64,000 nt of DNA from Streptacidiphilus sp041262525 (GCF_041262525.1 NZ_JBGCCK010000022.1:57615-121614), one strand, 5' to 3'; shown: positions 33,681 to 42,352, counted from the stretch's first letter. Program-made: numbers and translations. Notes: generated by a model from the sequence alone, not told the origin.

Positions 33681-34355
33681 GTGAGCGCCGAGACCACCAC
33701 CCCCGCCCAGCCCGCAGAAGCTGCAGCCGCCGAGCCCGACGCCGAGCGGCCCAGGCGTCGTCAGGCGCGCGGTGAGCGCCGGATCGCCCAGCTGCTCCAG
33801 GCCGCGGGCGAGGTCTTCGTCGAGTCCGGATACTCGGCCACCACGACCAATGCCATCGCCGCCCGGGCCGGCGTCTCCCCCGGCTCGCTCTACCAGTACT
33901 TTCCGAACAAGGACGCGATCGCTGCCGCTCTGGCCGGCGCCTACGCCGATCAACTGGACGAGCTGCTGGCCCCGTTCGCGGTGGTGGATCCGGTGCTCAC
34001 CCCGCTGGACGCGGCCCTGACCGGCGCGCTCGGCCCGATCGTCGCGTTCCACCGGGACAACCCGGCCTGCCTGGTGCTCTTCGTCGGCGGCGACACCCCC
34101 GCGCACGTCGTCGACCTGCAGGCTCCACTCGTCGCGCGGACCCACGCCAGGATCGCGGCGCTGCTGGCCATCTACGCGCCGCAGCTCCCCGACTCGGAGT
34201 TGCGACTGGCCGCGACGGTGACCCTGGCCGCCTACAAGGGAGTGCTTCCGCTTCTTGTCGCGGCCGAGGAGGCGCAGGTCCCTGCGCTGACCGCGGAGCT
34301 GTGCGCGCTCCTGCTCGGCTACTTCGAACAGCTGACCAAGCGCGGCACCCGGTAA
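33681..34355 (+). CDS. TetR-family repressor of the MFS exporter
   Basis: A 224-aa regulator. After an Ala/Pro/Glu-rich N-terminus of about 35 residues the TetR HTH is clear: RIAQLLQAAGEVFVESGYSA, then TTNAIAARAGVSPGSLYQYF and PNKDAIAAALAGAYADQL. The remaining 150 residues form the ligand-binding domain. GTG 33681 lies 7 nt after a TACCAT -10 box, with only AGG before it, so the message is probably leaderless. It is divergent from the MFS gene and convergent with the subtilisin gene, whose stop is 16 bp away. Confidence 0.88.
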   Translation: MSAETTTPAQPAEAAAAEPDAERPRRRQARGERRIAQLLQAAGEVFVESGYSATTTNAIAARAGVSPGSLYQYFPNKDAIAAALAGAYADQLDELLAPFAVVDPVLTPLDAALTGALGPIVAFHRDNPACLVLFVGGDTPAHVVDLQAPLVARTHARIAALLAIYAPQLPDSELRLAATVTLAAYKGVLPLLVAAEEAQVPALTAELCALLLGYFEQLTKRGTR

Positions 34356-34371
34356 GTCGCCCCCCGGCTGC

Positions 34372-35853
34372 TCAGCGCACGTCGACCAGCCCGTAGCCGT
34401 AGTACGCGCCGCCGGGGCAGTCCTTGCCACCGGGCTTGTGCGACGGGCAACCGAGCGGCAGCGCCTGCTGTTCCAGCAGGCGCGCGAGGGCCGCACCCCG
34501 GACGCCCGGGTGCCGCGCGGCCTCGACCGCCGCGACACCGCTGACGTGCGCCGCCGCCATGGAGGTCCCGGCCAGGGCCGCGTAGCGGCCACCGGGCCAG
34601 TCGGAGACGACGGCTTGGGCCATCCCACCGTCCGGGTCACCGCCCGGGGCCGCGAGGGCGACCTGCCCGCTGCCCCAGTTGGAGTACGCGGCCAGACTGC
34701 CGTCCTGCACCAAAGCGCTCACGTCCAGCACGCCCGGCAGGCCGCCGGGCAGGCGGATGCACTCCTTGCCCAGGTGGCGCACCGCGGCGGTGCCGCCGTC
34801 GGTGCGGTCGTTCGGACTCCGGTCGTCGACGCGCGGGCCGCCCAGGTCCTGGGCGTCGTTCCCGGCGGAGGCGACGACCAGCACGCCCTTGCCCTGCGCG
34901 TACCGGACGGCGCGGCCGACGGCGGCGATGACGGCCGCCTGGTCGGCGTTCTCGGGGCAGTTGTACTTCCACGGGTCCGCGAAGTAGCTGTCGTTGATCA
35001 CCTGGGCGCCGTGGTCGGCCGCCCAGAGGAAGCCGCAGACGATGTTCTCGCCGTAGTACTGCCCGGCGTCGCCCAGCAGCCGCACAGCCGCTATCCGCGC
35101 ACCGGGCGCGACGCCGACGACGCCCTGGCCGGGCCGGTTCGCCGCGATGATCCCGCTGACGTGCGTGCCGTGCCCGCTCTCGCCGAGCCCGGCGTCCGGG
35201 CGCCAGGCACCGGCCCTGGTGTCCGGCGAGCCGGTCGCGCAGGAGACGGAGCGGCTCGGATCGACGGCGCTGCGCAGGTCCGGGTGGGTGTCGTCGACGC
35301 CGGAGTCGAGCACAGCGACGACGACATTGCTGAGCGCCGCGGCGTCGGCGTCGGAGAGGCGGGTGCTCTCGCCCACCATGGTCTGGTTCCACTGGGTCCG
35401 GCCGTGCGGGTCGGCGGCCATCGGGATGTCGTCCGCACGGGCCCCGGTGGTCGCGTCCGCGACGGCCGAGCGCTCGGCGGCGGCCGCCTGGACCATGAGC
35501 CCGGCGCTGACGCCCCTCGGGTCCGGCACCGGCGCGGTCCGGCTCGCGCCGGCCGCGGCGATGCCGTTGTGTTCACGCACCCGGATGCCGAAGTCGGTGG
35601 CGGAGGCGAAGGCGAGGACCACGCCGATCTGGGGGTACTCCTGCCCGACGACCCCCTCCTCGGCGCGGATCGCGTCGTCGGCGGCGGCGATCCCGCCGGC
35701 GTCGGGCCGCGTGGCGACGACGAGGTAGGCGAGGTAGAGGCGACCGGTGCCGCCGACGTAGGGGACGGCGCCGCCGAGCAGCAGCGTCACCAACGCGAGC
35801 ACGACGGCGCAGCGCGCCGTCGCGGATCGCAGGCCCTTCGCGACACGCGCCAC
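34372..35853 (-). CDS. Secreted or membrane-bound S8 (subtilisin) serine protease
   Basis: A 493-aa protease. The N-terminal signal or anchor is ARCAVVLALVTLLLGGAVPY (about 13-32). A pro-region of about 130 residues precedes the catalytic domain with Asp near 183 (VAVLDSGVDDTHPD), His near 228 (GHGTHVSG) and Ser near 431 (GTSMAAAHVSG); the oxyanion Asn lies in VVASAGND. The C-terminal Cys-containing end (CPSHKPGGKDCPGG) may form a disulfide. No C-terminal anchor is seen, unlike mycosins. GTG 35853 has GGAGG 4 nt upstream. The substrate is unknown. Confidence 0.9.
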   Translation of the reverse strand: MARVAKGLRSATARCAVVLALVTLLLGGAVPYVGGTGRLYLAYLVVATRPDAGGIAAADDAIRAEEGVVGQEYPQIGVVLAFASATDFGIRVREHNGIAAAGASRTAPVPDPRGVSAGLMVQAAAAERSAVADATTGARADDIPMAADPHGRTQWNQTMVGESTRLSDADAAALSNVVVAVLDSGVDDTHPDLRSAVDPSRSVSCATGSPDTRAGAWRPDAGLGESGHGTHVSGIIAANRPGQGVVGVAPGARIAAVRLLGDAGQYYGENIVCGFLWAADHGAQVINDSYFADPWKYNCPENADQAAVIAAVGRAVRYAQGKGVLVVASAGNDAQDLGGPRVDDRSPNDRTDGGTAAVRHLGKECIRLPGGLPGVLDVSALVQDGSLAAYSNWGSGQVALAAPGGDPDGGMAQAVVSDWPGGRYAALAGTSMAAAHVSGVAAVEAARHPGVRGAALARLLEQQALPLGCPSHKPGGKDCPGGAYYGYGLVDVR

Positions 35854-35988
35854 CAGGCCTCCACGGTTCGGGGCGCGGAAGCTGCGCCCTGGGCAGGGAT
35901 ATTCATACGATATGGATCACTTTGTCCCCTCGCCTGTTCAGCTGCGCCGACCGGGGACACGCAGCGCTTCCCTTCGCTCCCGCCTGTA

Positions 35989-36026
35989 GTTGCACCTCCG
36001 GAGGCGCGGATCTCTGCCGATGCACG
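35989..36026 (+). repeat. Degenerate partial copy of the dispersed element (B-prime)
   Basis: GTTGCACCTCCGGAGGCGCG followed by GATCTCTGCCGATGC matches the left arm of copy B (GTTGCACCTCCAGGGGCGCG, then GGGCTCTGC) with several changes. It lies 78 bp before copy B in the same orientation; no right arm follows. Confidence 0.65.
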
Positions 36027-36066
36027 GCTCCGCCGCATGAGCGCGTCAGGTCACAACGGGGCGCTG

Positions 36067-36207
36067 GTTGCACCTCCAGGGGCGCGGGGCTCTGCTTGAT
36101 TCACTGCGTGCGCGACAAGCCACTGACACGCGGAAGGTCCTCAACGTTCAGGGCCATCCGCACAGGGGGGTTACTCGCGCAGTTCCTCGCGCCCCCGGAG
36201 GTGCAAC
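36067..36207 (+). repeat. Dispersed inverted-repeat element, copy B (upstream of lhr)
   Basis: A 141-bp element bounded by GTTGCACCTCC on the left and its inverse GGAGGTGCAAC on the right, with GGGGCGCGG-type cores next to both ends. The middle contains GCGACAAGCCACTGACACG and CAGGGCCATCCGC. Over about 76 bp the middle and right arm differ from copy C (40906-41030) at very few positions, although the lhr gene lies between. Confidence 0.88.
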
Positions 36208-36270
36208 CAGAGGTGGCGGCAAAAGCGGAGCCGTCTGCGGTTTGTCAGTGCCGCACGGCACGATGGGCGC

Positions 36271-39200
36271 ATGGCACGCGCGAAACCCGAAACCGCCCTC
36301 GCAGGCTTCTCCGCGCCCACCCGCGCGTGGTTCGAGGGCGCGTTTCCCGCGCCCACCTCCGCGCAGGAGGGCGCGTGGCGGGCCATCGACGCGGGAAGCG
36401 ACGTGCTGGTGGTCGCGCCGACGGGCTCGGGCAAGACCCTGGCCGCGTTCCTCTCCGCGCTGGACGGGCTCGCGTCCACGCCGCCGCCCGCCGAGGCCAA
36501 GCGCCGTTGCCGCGTGCTCTACGTCTCGCCGCTGAAGGCGCTCGCCGTCGACGTGCAGCGCAATCTCCGCGCGCCGCTCGCGGGCCTGCGGCAGGCGTCG
36601 GTCCGGCTCGGGCTGCCGGAGCCGGAGATCGAGGTCGCGATCCGCTCCGGCGACACCCCGCCGGCCGAGCGGCGCCGTTTCGCGACGCATCCGCCGGACA
36701 TCCTGATCACCACCCCCGAGTCGCTCTTCCTGCTGCTCACCTCCGCCGCGCGCGACGCACTCAGGGGCGTGGAGACGGTCATCCTCGACGAGGTCCACGC
36801 CGTCGCAGGCACCAAGCGCGGCGCGCACCTCGCGCTGACCCTCGAGCGGCTCGACGAGCTGCTGCCCGCCCCCGCTCGCCGCATCGGGCTCTCCGCCACC
36901 GTCCGACCGGTCGAGGAGGTCGCCCGCTTCCTGAGCCCCAGCCGGCAGGTGACGATCGTCCAGCCGCCGTCAGAGAAGCAGTTCGACCTCTCCGTCATCG
37001 TCCCCGTCGAGGATCTGGGCGAGCTCTCAGGTGGGCGCGGCACGAAGGAGGACGAACCGGAGCGGGCCGCGTCCATCTGGCCGCACGTCGAGGAGAGGAT
37101 CACCGATCTCGTCCAGGCGCACCGCTCGACGATCGTCTTCGCCAACTCCCGCCGTCTCGCCGAGCGTCTCTGCAACCGCCTCAACGAGATCGCCCTCGAA
37201 CGCGCCACCGGCGAGGCCCTGCCCGCCGACCACGCCCCGGCCGTGACGATGGCTCAGGCCGGGGCCGCCAAGGGCGCGCCCCCCGTGCTGGCCCGCGCGC
37301 ACCACGGCTCGGTCTCCAAGGAGCAGCGCGCCGACGTCGAGGAGCAGCTGAAGTCCGGTCGCCTGCCCGCCGTCGTCGCGACGTCCAGCCTGGAGCTCGG
37401 CATCGACATGGGCGCGGTCGACCTGGTGGTGCAGGTCGAGTCGCCGCCCTCGGTCGCCTCTGGGCTGCAGCGGGTCGGCCGGGCCGGGCATCAGGTCGGC
37501 GCGGTGTCGACCGGCGTCGTCTTCCCCAAGTACCGGGGGGATCTGGTCCAGTCCGCCGTCGTCACCGAGCGGATGCGGGCCGGCGCGATCGAGGCGCTGC
37601 GGGTGCCGCGCAATCCGCTCGACGTCCTGGCCCAGCAGATCGTCGCGATCACGGCGATGGACAGCTGGGACGTCGAGGAGTTGCTGACCCTGGTCCGCCG
37701 CGCCGCGCCCTTCGCGTCGCTGCCGCACTCGGCCTACGAGGGCGTGCTGGACATGCTGGCCGGGCGGTATCCGTCCGACGCCTTCGCCGAGCTGCGTCCG
37801 CGCATCGTCTGGGACCGCGTCACCGGCACGGTCTCGGCCCGCCCCGGCGCGCAGCGGCTCGCGGTGACCTCCGGCGGCACGATCCCCGACCGCGGGCTCT
37901 TCGGCGTCTTCCTGGCCGGGGCCGACCCGAAGAAGGGCGGCGGCCGCGTCGGTGAGCTGGACGAGGAGATGGTCTACGAGTCGCGGGTCGGTGACGTCTT
38001 CACCCTCGGCACCAGCTCCTGGCGGATCGAGGACATCACCCACGACAAGGTGCTCGTCTCCCCCGCCCCCGGCGTCCCCGGCAAGCTGCCGTTCTGGCAC
38101 GGCGACGCGCTCGGCCGCCCCCTGGAGCTCGGCCGCGCCGTCGGCGGCTTCCTCCGCGAGGTCGCCGCACTGCCCGCCGACAAGGCGACGACGCGGCTGG
38201 CCGCCGCCGGGCTGGACGCGTGGGCCGCGAGCAATCTGCTCAACTATCTCGCCGAGCAGCGCCAGGCGACCGGCCACCTTCCGGATGATCGAACGATCGT
38301 GGTCGAGCGTTTCCGTGACGAACTGGGCGACTGGCGGATCGCCGTGCACTCGCCCTTCGGCGCCCAGGTGCACGCGCCGTGGGCGCTCGCGCTGGGCGCA
38401 CGCCTGGCCGAGCGCCACGGCATGGACGCCCAGGTCATGCACGCCGACGACGGCATCGTGCTGCGGCTGCCCGACGTCGACCTGCTCGACTTCCCCGACC
38501 CGGACCGGCCGGCGGCCTCGGCAGGCGCGGACGAGGCGCCGGTCGGCGCGGACGCCGTCGTCTTCGACGCCACGACGGTCGAGCAGACCGTCACCGACCA
38601 GGTCGGCGGGTCCGCGCTCTTCGCCGCGCGCTTCCGCGAGTGCGCCGCCCGAGCGCTGCTACTGCCGAGGCGCAGTCCCGGCCGCCGCACGCCACTCTGG
38701 CAGCAGCGCCAGCGGGCCGCGCAACTGCTGTCGGTGGCGGCCGAGTTCGGTTCGTTCCCGATCGTGCTGGAGGCCGTTCGCGAGTGCCTCCAGGACGTCT
38801 TCGACGTCCCCGGCCTGGTCGAGCTGATGCAGGACATCGAGACGCGCAAGGTCCGCATCGTCGAGGTGACCACGCCCGAGCCCTCCCCCTTCGCCCGCTC
38901 GCTGCTCTTCGGCTACGTCGCCCAGTTCCTCTACGAGGGCGACTCCCCGCTCGCCGAGCGCCGCGCCTCCGCGCTCGCGCTCGACTCGCGCCTGCTGGCG
39001 GAACTGCTCGGCCAGGCGGAGCTGCGCGAACTGCTGGACGAGGGCGTGCTCGCCGAGCTGGAGGCCGAGCTCCAGCGGCTCACCCCCGAGCGCCGGATCA
39101 GGGACCTCGAGGGCGTCGCCGACGCCCTGCGGCTGCTCGGCCCGCTCTCCGACGCCGAGCTCGCCGAACGCGGCGCGGAGCCCGGCTGGGCGCGCGAGCT

Positions 39201-40899
39201 CCAGGCCCAGCGGCGGGTCATCGACGTGCGGATCGCGGGCGAGCAGCGCTGGGCCGCGATCGAGGACGCAGGCCGACTGCGCGACGCGCTCGGCACGCCC
39301 CTCCCGGTGGGAGTGCCGGAGGCGTTCACGGAGCCGGTCAAGGACCCCCTCGCCGATCTGCTCGCCCGCCACGCGCGCACGCATGGCCCGTTCACCGTCG
39401 CCGACGCCGCCACGCGGCTCGGACTTGGCCCGGCCGTCGTGCTCGGCACCCTGCAGAGGCTCGCGGCGGGCGGCCGCGTCGTCCAGGGCGAGTTCCGGCC
39501 CGGCGGCTCCGGCACGGAATGGTGCGACGCCGAGGTGCTGCGGCGGCTGCGGCGGCGCTCGCTGGCGGCACTCCGGCATGAGGTCGAGCCGGTCCCGCCG
39601 CGAGCGCTGGCGACGTTCCTGCCGCAGTGGCAGCACCTCGGCGGCGGGAACCGCCTACGAGGCGTGGACGGCCTGCTCCGCGCTGTCGAACAGCTCCAGG
39701 GCGCGCCGGTGCCGGCCTCCGCGTTGGAGCGGCTGGTGCTTCCGGGCCGCGTCGCCGACTACAGCCCGGCCCTGCTCGACGAGCTGACCGCCTCGGGCGA
39801 GCTGCTCTGGGCGGGCGTCGGCGCACTGCCGGGCAAGGACGGCTGGATCGCCCTCCACCCGGCGGACGCCGCCCCGCTGCTGCTGCCGGAGCCACTGGAG
39901 CTGGAGCTCACCCCCCTGCACTACGCGGTACTGGCAGCGCTGGCCCCCGGCTACGGGCTCTTCTTCCGCCAGCTGGCCGACCAGGTCACCCAGCAGCTGC
40001 CGGGTACGGTCACGCCTCCCGCCGAGCTGGCGACGGCCTTGTGGGACCTGACCTGGTCCGGCCGGGTCACCAACGACACCCTGGCACCGTTGCGCGCACT
40101 GCTCGGCTCCGGCCGCACGCCGGGCTCGACGGCCCACCGCGCCCCCCGCGCGACGCCACGCGCCCGCTACGGCGGCTCCCGCCCGCTCCCCCGCGCCGCT
40201 TCACTCCCCACGACGGCGGGCCGCTGGTCGCTGCTGCCCACCCCGCTCCAGGATCCGACCCAGCGGGCACACGCGCTGGCGCAGACGCTGCTGGACCGAC
40301 ACGGGGTGGTGACCAGGGGTGCGGTCCAGGCCGAGCGGGCGCCGGGCGGCTTCGCCGGCGTGTACCGAGTGCTGTCGGCCTTCGAGGACACCGGGCGCAC
40401 GCGTCGCGGCTACGTGGTGGACGGGCTGGGCGCGGCGCAGTTCGCCTCCGACGGCGCGATCGACCGCCTGCGCGCGGTGAGCGCGGCGCTGGAGCGCCGC
40501 GCCGAGGCGGGCGTGGCGGAGGCCCCCGACGCGGTCGTCCTGGCCGCCGCCGACCCGGCGAACGCGTACGGCGCGGCGCTGCCGTGGCCTGAACCCCCCG
40601 GCGGCGCGGCCTCCTCCCACAAACCCGGCCGCAAGGCGGGCGCGCTCGTCGCGCTCGTCGACGGCGAGCTCGTCGCCTACGTGGAACGCGGCGGCAAGAC
40701 GCTGTTGTCGTGGGCGGCGGATCACCAACGCCTGGGCCACGCGGCGACGGCGCTGGCTCGTGCCGTCCACGAGGGAGCCTTGAGGGATTTGATGATCGAA
40801 CGCATCAACGGCGAACCCGCGCTGACCTCCGCGCTCAGCCCCGTCCTGGAATCCGCGGGTTTCCTGCCAACCCCGAGGGGCCTCCGCCTTCGCAGCTGA
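36271..40899 (+). CDS. lhr: Lhr-family large superfamily 2 DNA helicase
   Basis: A 1542-aa ATP-dependent helicase, the usual size of long Lhr proteins, active in DNA repair. RecA domain 1 has the Q-like SAQEGAWRAI, Walker A VVAPTGSGKTLAAFLS (Lys near 55), DEVHAV (about 173) and SATVRP. RecA domain 2 has ATSSLELGIDMGAVDLV and QRVGRAGHQVGAVSTGV. Winged-helix and Lhr-specific beta-barrel regions follow, then the long Lhr C-terminal domain (about 850-1540). A Ser/Pro/Arg-rich linker occurs near 1280-1330. The start ATG has no strong binding site. The gene is flanked on both sides by near-identical repeat copies B and C. Confidence 0.93.
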   Translation: MARAKPETALAGFSAPTRAWFEGAFPAPTSAQEGAWRAIDAGSDVLVVAPTGSGKTLAAFLSALDGLASTPPPAEAKRRCRVLYVSPLKALAVDVQRNLRAPLAGLRQASVRLGLPEPEIEVAIRSGDTPPAERRRFATHPPDILITTPESLFLLLTSAARDALRGVETVILDEVHAVAGTKRGAHLALTLERLDELLPAPARRIGLSATVRPVEEVARFLSPSRQVTIVQPPSEKQFDLSVIVPVEDLGELSGGRGTKEDEPERAASIWPHVEERITDLVQAHRSTIVFANSRRLAERLCNRLNEIALERATGEALPADHAPAVTMAQAGAAKGAPPVLARAHHGSVSKEQRADVEEQLKSGRLPAVVATSSLELGIDMGAVDLVVQVESPPSVASGLQRVGRAGHQVGAVSTGVVFPKYRGDLVQSAVVTERMRAGAIEALRVPRNPLDVLAQQIVAITAMDSWDVEELLTLVRRAAPFASLPHSAYEGVLDMLAGRYPSDAFAELRPRIVWDRVTGTVSARPGAQRLAVTSGGTIPDRGLFGVFLAGADPKKGGGRVGELDEEMVYESRVGDVFTLGTSSWRIEDITHDKVLVSPAPGVPGKLPFWHGDALGRPLELGRAVGGFLREVAALPADKATTRLAAAGLDAWAASNLLNYLAEQRQATGHLPDDRTIVVERFRDELGDWRIAVHSPFGAQVHAPWALALGARLAERHGMDAQVMHADDGIVLRLPDVDLLDFPDPDRPAASAGADEAPVGADAVVFDATTVEQTVTDQVGGSALFAARFRECAARALLLPRRSPGRRTPLWQQRQRAAQLLSVAAEFGSFPIVLEAVRECLQDVFDVPGLVELMQDIETRKVRIVEVTTPEPSPFARSLLFGYVAQFLYEGDSPLAERRASALALDSRLLAELLGQAELRELLDEGVLAELEAELQRLTPERRIRDLEGVADALRLLGPLSDAELAERGAEPGWARELQAQRRVIDVRIAGEQRWAAIEDAGRLRDALGTPLPVGVPEAFTEPVKDPLADLLARHARTHGPFTVADAATRLGLGPAVVLGTLQRLAAGGRVVQGEFRPGGSGTEWCDAEVLRRLRRRSLAALRHEVEPVPPRALATFLPQWQHLGGGNRLRGVDGLLRAVEQLQGAPVPASALERLVLPGRVADYSPALLDELTASGELLWAGVGALPGKDGWIALHPADAAPLLLPEPLELELTPLHYAVLAALAPGYGLFFRQLADQVTQQLPGTVTPPAELATALWDLTWSGRVTNDTLAPLRALLGSGRTPGSTAHRAPRATPRARYGGSRPLPRAASLPTTAGRWSLLPTPLQDPTQRAHALAQTLLDRHGVVTRGAVQAERAPGGFAGVYRVLSAFEDTGRTRRGYVVDGLGAAQFASDGAIDRLRAVSAALERRAEAGVAEAPDAVVLAAADPANAYGAALPWPEPPGGAASSHKPGRKAGALVALVDGELVAYVERGGKTLLSWAADHQRLGHAATALARAVHEGALRDLMIERINGEPALTSALSPVLESAGFLPTPRGLRLRS

Positions 40900-40905
40900 G
40901 GGTGC

Positions 40906-41030
40906 GTTGCACCTCCAGGGGCGCGAGGAACTGCGCGACAAGCCACTGACACGCGGATGGTCCTCAACGTTCAGGGCCATCCGCACAGGGGGGTTACTCG
41001 CGCAGTTCCCCGCGCCCCTGGAGGTGCAAC
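40906..41030 (+). repeat. Dispersed inverted-repeat element, copy C (downstream of lhr)
   Basis: A 125-bp element starting 7 bp after the lhr stop. It has flanks GTTGCACCTCCAGGGGCGCG and its inverse, with GAACTGCGCGA-type arms. The centre (ACAAGCCACTGACACGCGG through CAGGGCCATCCGCACAGG) matches copy B almost base for base. The perfect arms suggest a hairpin that could end both lhr and the opposing small gene. Confidence 0.9.
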
Positions 41031-41212
41031 TTCCCTCGTCGTGAACTGTGCTTCATCGCGTGCACCGGCAACAGGCTGAGGTTCCAGCCGCCCGCGAACA
41101 TCAGGCCCAGGCCGGCGTCGGTGTGGTCCGTCAGCAACAGCGCCCACGCGCCCGCGCTCAGCAGCGCGCAGACGACCCACGTCAGCGGACTTCGCCGGGG
41201 TATCGACACCAC
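40994..41212 (-). CDS. Small hypothetical membrane protein whose C-terminus runs into the repeat
   Basis: A 72-aa protein with two hydrophobic segments, LTWVVCALLSAGAWALLL and LGLMFAGGWNLSLLPVHAM, separated by a DHTDA turn. The last 12 residues (KLHLQGRGELRE) are encoded by the right arm of repeat copy C, so the original stop may have been lost or replaced when the repeat arrived. GTG at 41212 or 41209 has GGGAGG upstream at 4 or 7 nt. No known family recognised. Coding is supported by the site and the membrane segments but is not certain. Confidence 0.55.
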   Translation of the reverse strand: MVSIPRRSPLTWVVCALLSAGAWALLLTDHTDAGLGLMFAGGWNLSLLPVHAMKHSSRRGKLHLQGRGELRE

Positions 41213-41264
41213 GAACCCTCCCGAACTGGGACGACAAGGTCATCGTATCCACGCGCAGCGCAAA

Positions 41265-41306
41265 CGGCCCCTCCCCGCAGCCAACCAGTGACTCGGGGAG
41301 GGGCCG
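41265..41306 (-). terminator. Strong hairpin terminator downstream of clgR
   Basis: A 13-bp perfect stem: CGGCCCCTCCCCG (41265-41277) and CGGGGAGGGGCCG (41294-41306) around a 16-nt loop. It begins 24 bp past the clgR stop codon. No U-run follows, as is common in high-GC actinobacteria. Confidence 0.75.
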
Positions 41307-41329
41307 TCCAGCTCGGTTCAGCTCAGCGG

Positions 41330-41680
41330 CTACGCCGCGACGACATCCATCGCGCTTGCCTTCGGTACGAGCGACGGCACGCGCTCGGCCGGAGGCACGG
41401 AGACCGGCTCCAGCAGCGAGGGGCGTACCGCCTCGCCCGCGGCCAGCTCCGCGAGCGAGAGCTCGTCGCTCACCTCGCGCATGACCTCGGACATACGCAC
41501 GTCAAGGGCGTCACAGATCGCGGAGAGCAGCTCGGACGAGGCCTCCTTCTGTCCACGCTCGACCTCGGAGAGGTATCCGAGCGAGACCCGCGCGGCAGCC
41601 GACACCTCGCGCAGGGTGCGGCCCTGGCGCTGGCGCTGCCGACGCAGCACGTCACCCAACAGACGACGGAGCAGGATCAT
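41330..41680 (-). CDS. clgR: XRE-type regulator ClgR
   Basis: A 116-aa HTH activator of clp and lon protease genes in actinobacteria. The N-terminus is MILLRRLLGDVLRRQRQRQG, and the HTH covers TLREVSAAARVSLGYLSEVE and RGQKEASSELLSAICDALDV. The protein ends in DVVAA; in Streptomyces ClgR this terminal Ala-Ala allows degradation by ClpP, giving feedback control. ATG 41680 has AGGAGG upstream. The order rimO, pgsA, cinA, clgR is conserved in actinobacteria. A palindrome in the upstream gap may be its autoregulatory site. Confidence 0.92.
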   Translation of the reverse strand: MILLRRLLGDVLRRQRQRQGRTLREVSAAARVSLGYLSEVERGQKEASSELLSAICDALDVRMSEVMREVSDELSLAELAAGEAVRPSLLEPVSVPPAERVPSLVPKASAMDVVAA

Positions 41681-41805
41681 CGGGTGCTCCCTCCTAGGAC
41701 CGCGGCTTGAGACCTCACAGCCCCACCGTACCGCCTGCCCCGCATCACGTGCGGGGAGCCTGGTCGTGTTCACTCTGGGCTGCATCCATGGCCCCTCCCC
41801 TGTTG

Positions 41806-41825
41806 TTCGCGGTATGGCCCGCGAA
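41806..41825. promoter_or_regulatory. Palindrome in the cinA-clgR gap, candidate ClgR site
   Basis: TTCGCGG (41806-41812) and CCGCGAA (41819-41825) form a perfect 7-bp inverted repeat with a 6-bp centre, about 130 bp upstream of the clgR ATG. It shares the CGC/GCG halves of the ClgR box, but the spacing differs from the published GTTCGC-N5-GCG pattern, so identity is tentative. Confidence 0.4.
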
Positions 41826-41871
41826 TCTTTCCGGCCCGTCCCTTGTGTTCTTCCCGGTAGGAGCACCTTTC

Positions 41872-42351
41872 CTAACCCACCGGTTTGCCCTCCAGCGCCT
41901 GTGCGAGCAGTTCCACAGCGGCCGAAACAGCCTTGCGTCGGATTGTGACACGATCCCCTGACAAGTGGAGCGAAGAGACTGATTCTCCACCCGCACTCGA
42001 AACCGCCACGAAAACCGTGCCGACCGGGTGCCCGTCCTGCGAGTCAGGACCCGCTACACCCGTGGTCGCGAGACCGAAGTCCGCTCCCATCAGCGTCCGG
42101 ACACCGGTTGCCATCTGGGCCGCGACATCCCGGTCCACCGCGCCGCGCGCGGCCAGCAGGCCGGCGTCGACGCCGAGGACGGAGCCCTTGAGCTCGGTGG
42201 CGTAGGCCGTCACCGAGCCCCGGAACGCCTTCGACGCTCCTGGGACGGCCACAAACTCTGCCGCCAGCAGACCGCCCGTCAGCGACTCGGCGACCGCCAG
42301 TGTCGCGCCCGCACGCACCAGCGCCGCGAGAACCTCGTCGGCGCCGCTCAC
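41872..42351 (-). CDS. cinA: CinA C-terminal-domain nicotinamide-nucleotide amidohydrolase
   Basis: A 159-aa protein equal to the C-terminal CinA domain (PncC): VAESLTGGLLAAEFVAVPGA, then GSVTAYATELKGSVLGV and TTGVAGPDSQDGHPVGTV. Members deamidate nicotinamide mononucleotide to recycle the nucleotide formed by DNA ligase. The N-terminal COG1058 domain of longer CinA is absent, as usual in this locus. GTG at 42351 lies 1 bp from the pgsA stop, so rimO-pgsA-cinA are one translational unit. Confidence 0.9.
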   Translation of the reverse strand: MSGADEVLAALVRAGATLAVAESLTGGLLAAEFVAVPGASKAFRGSVTAYATELKGSVLGVDAGLLAARGAVDRDVAAQMATGVRTLMGADFGLATTGVAGPDSQDGHPVGTVFVAVSSAGGESVSSLHLSGDRVTIRRKAVSAAVELLAQALEGKPVG

Positions 42352-42352
42352 G

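Larger units (their letters stand above)
35854..36270. other. Intergenic region upstream of lhr, mostly repeat sequence
   Basis: This 417-bp stretch has no supported gene. It contains an AT-rich spot near 35899-35918 (GATATTCATACGATATGG), a possible promoter for the protease gene, then a degenerate partial repeat (35989-36026) and the full repeat copy B. The lhr start has no clear -35/-10 pair. Confidence 0.5.
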
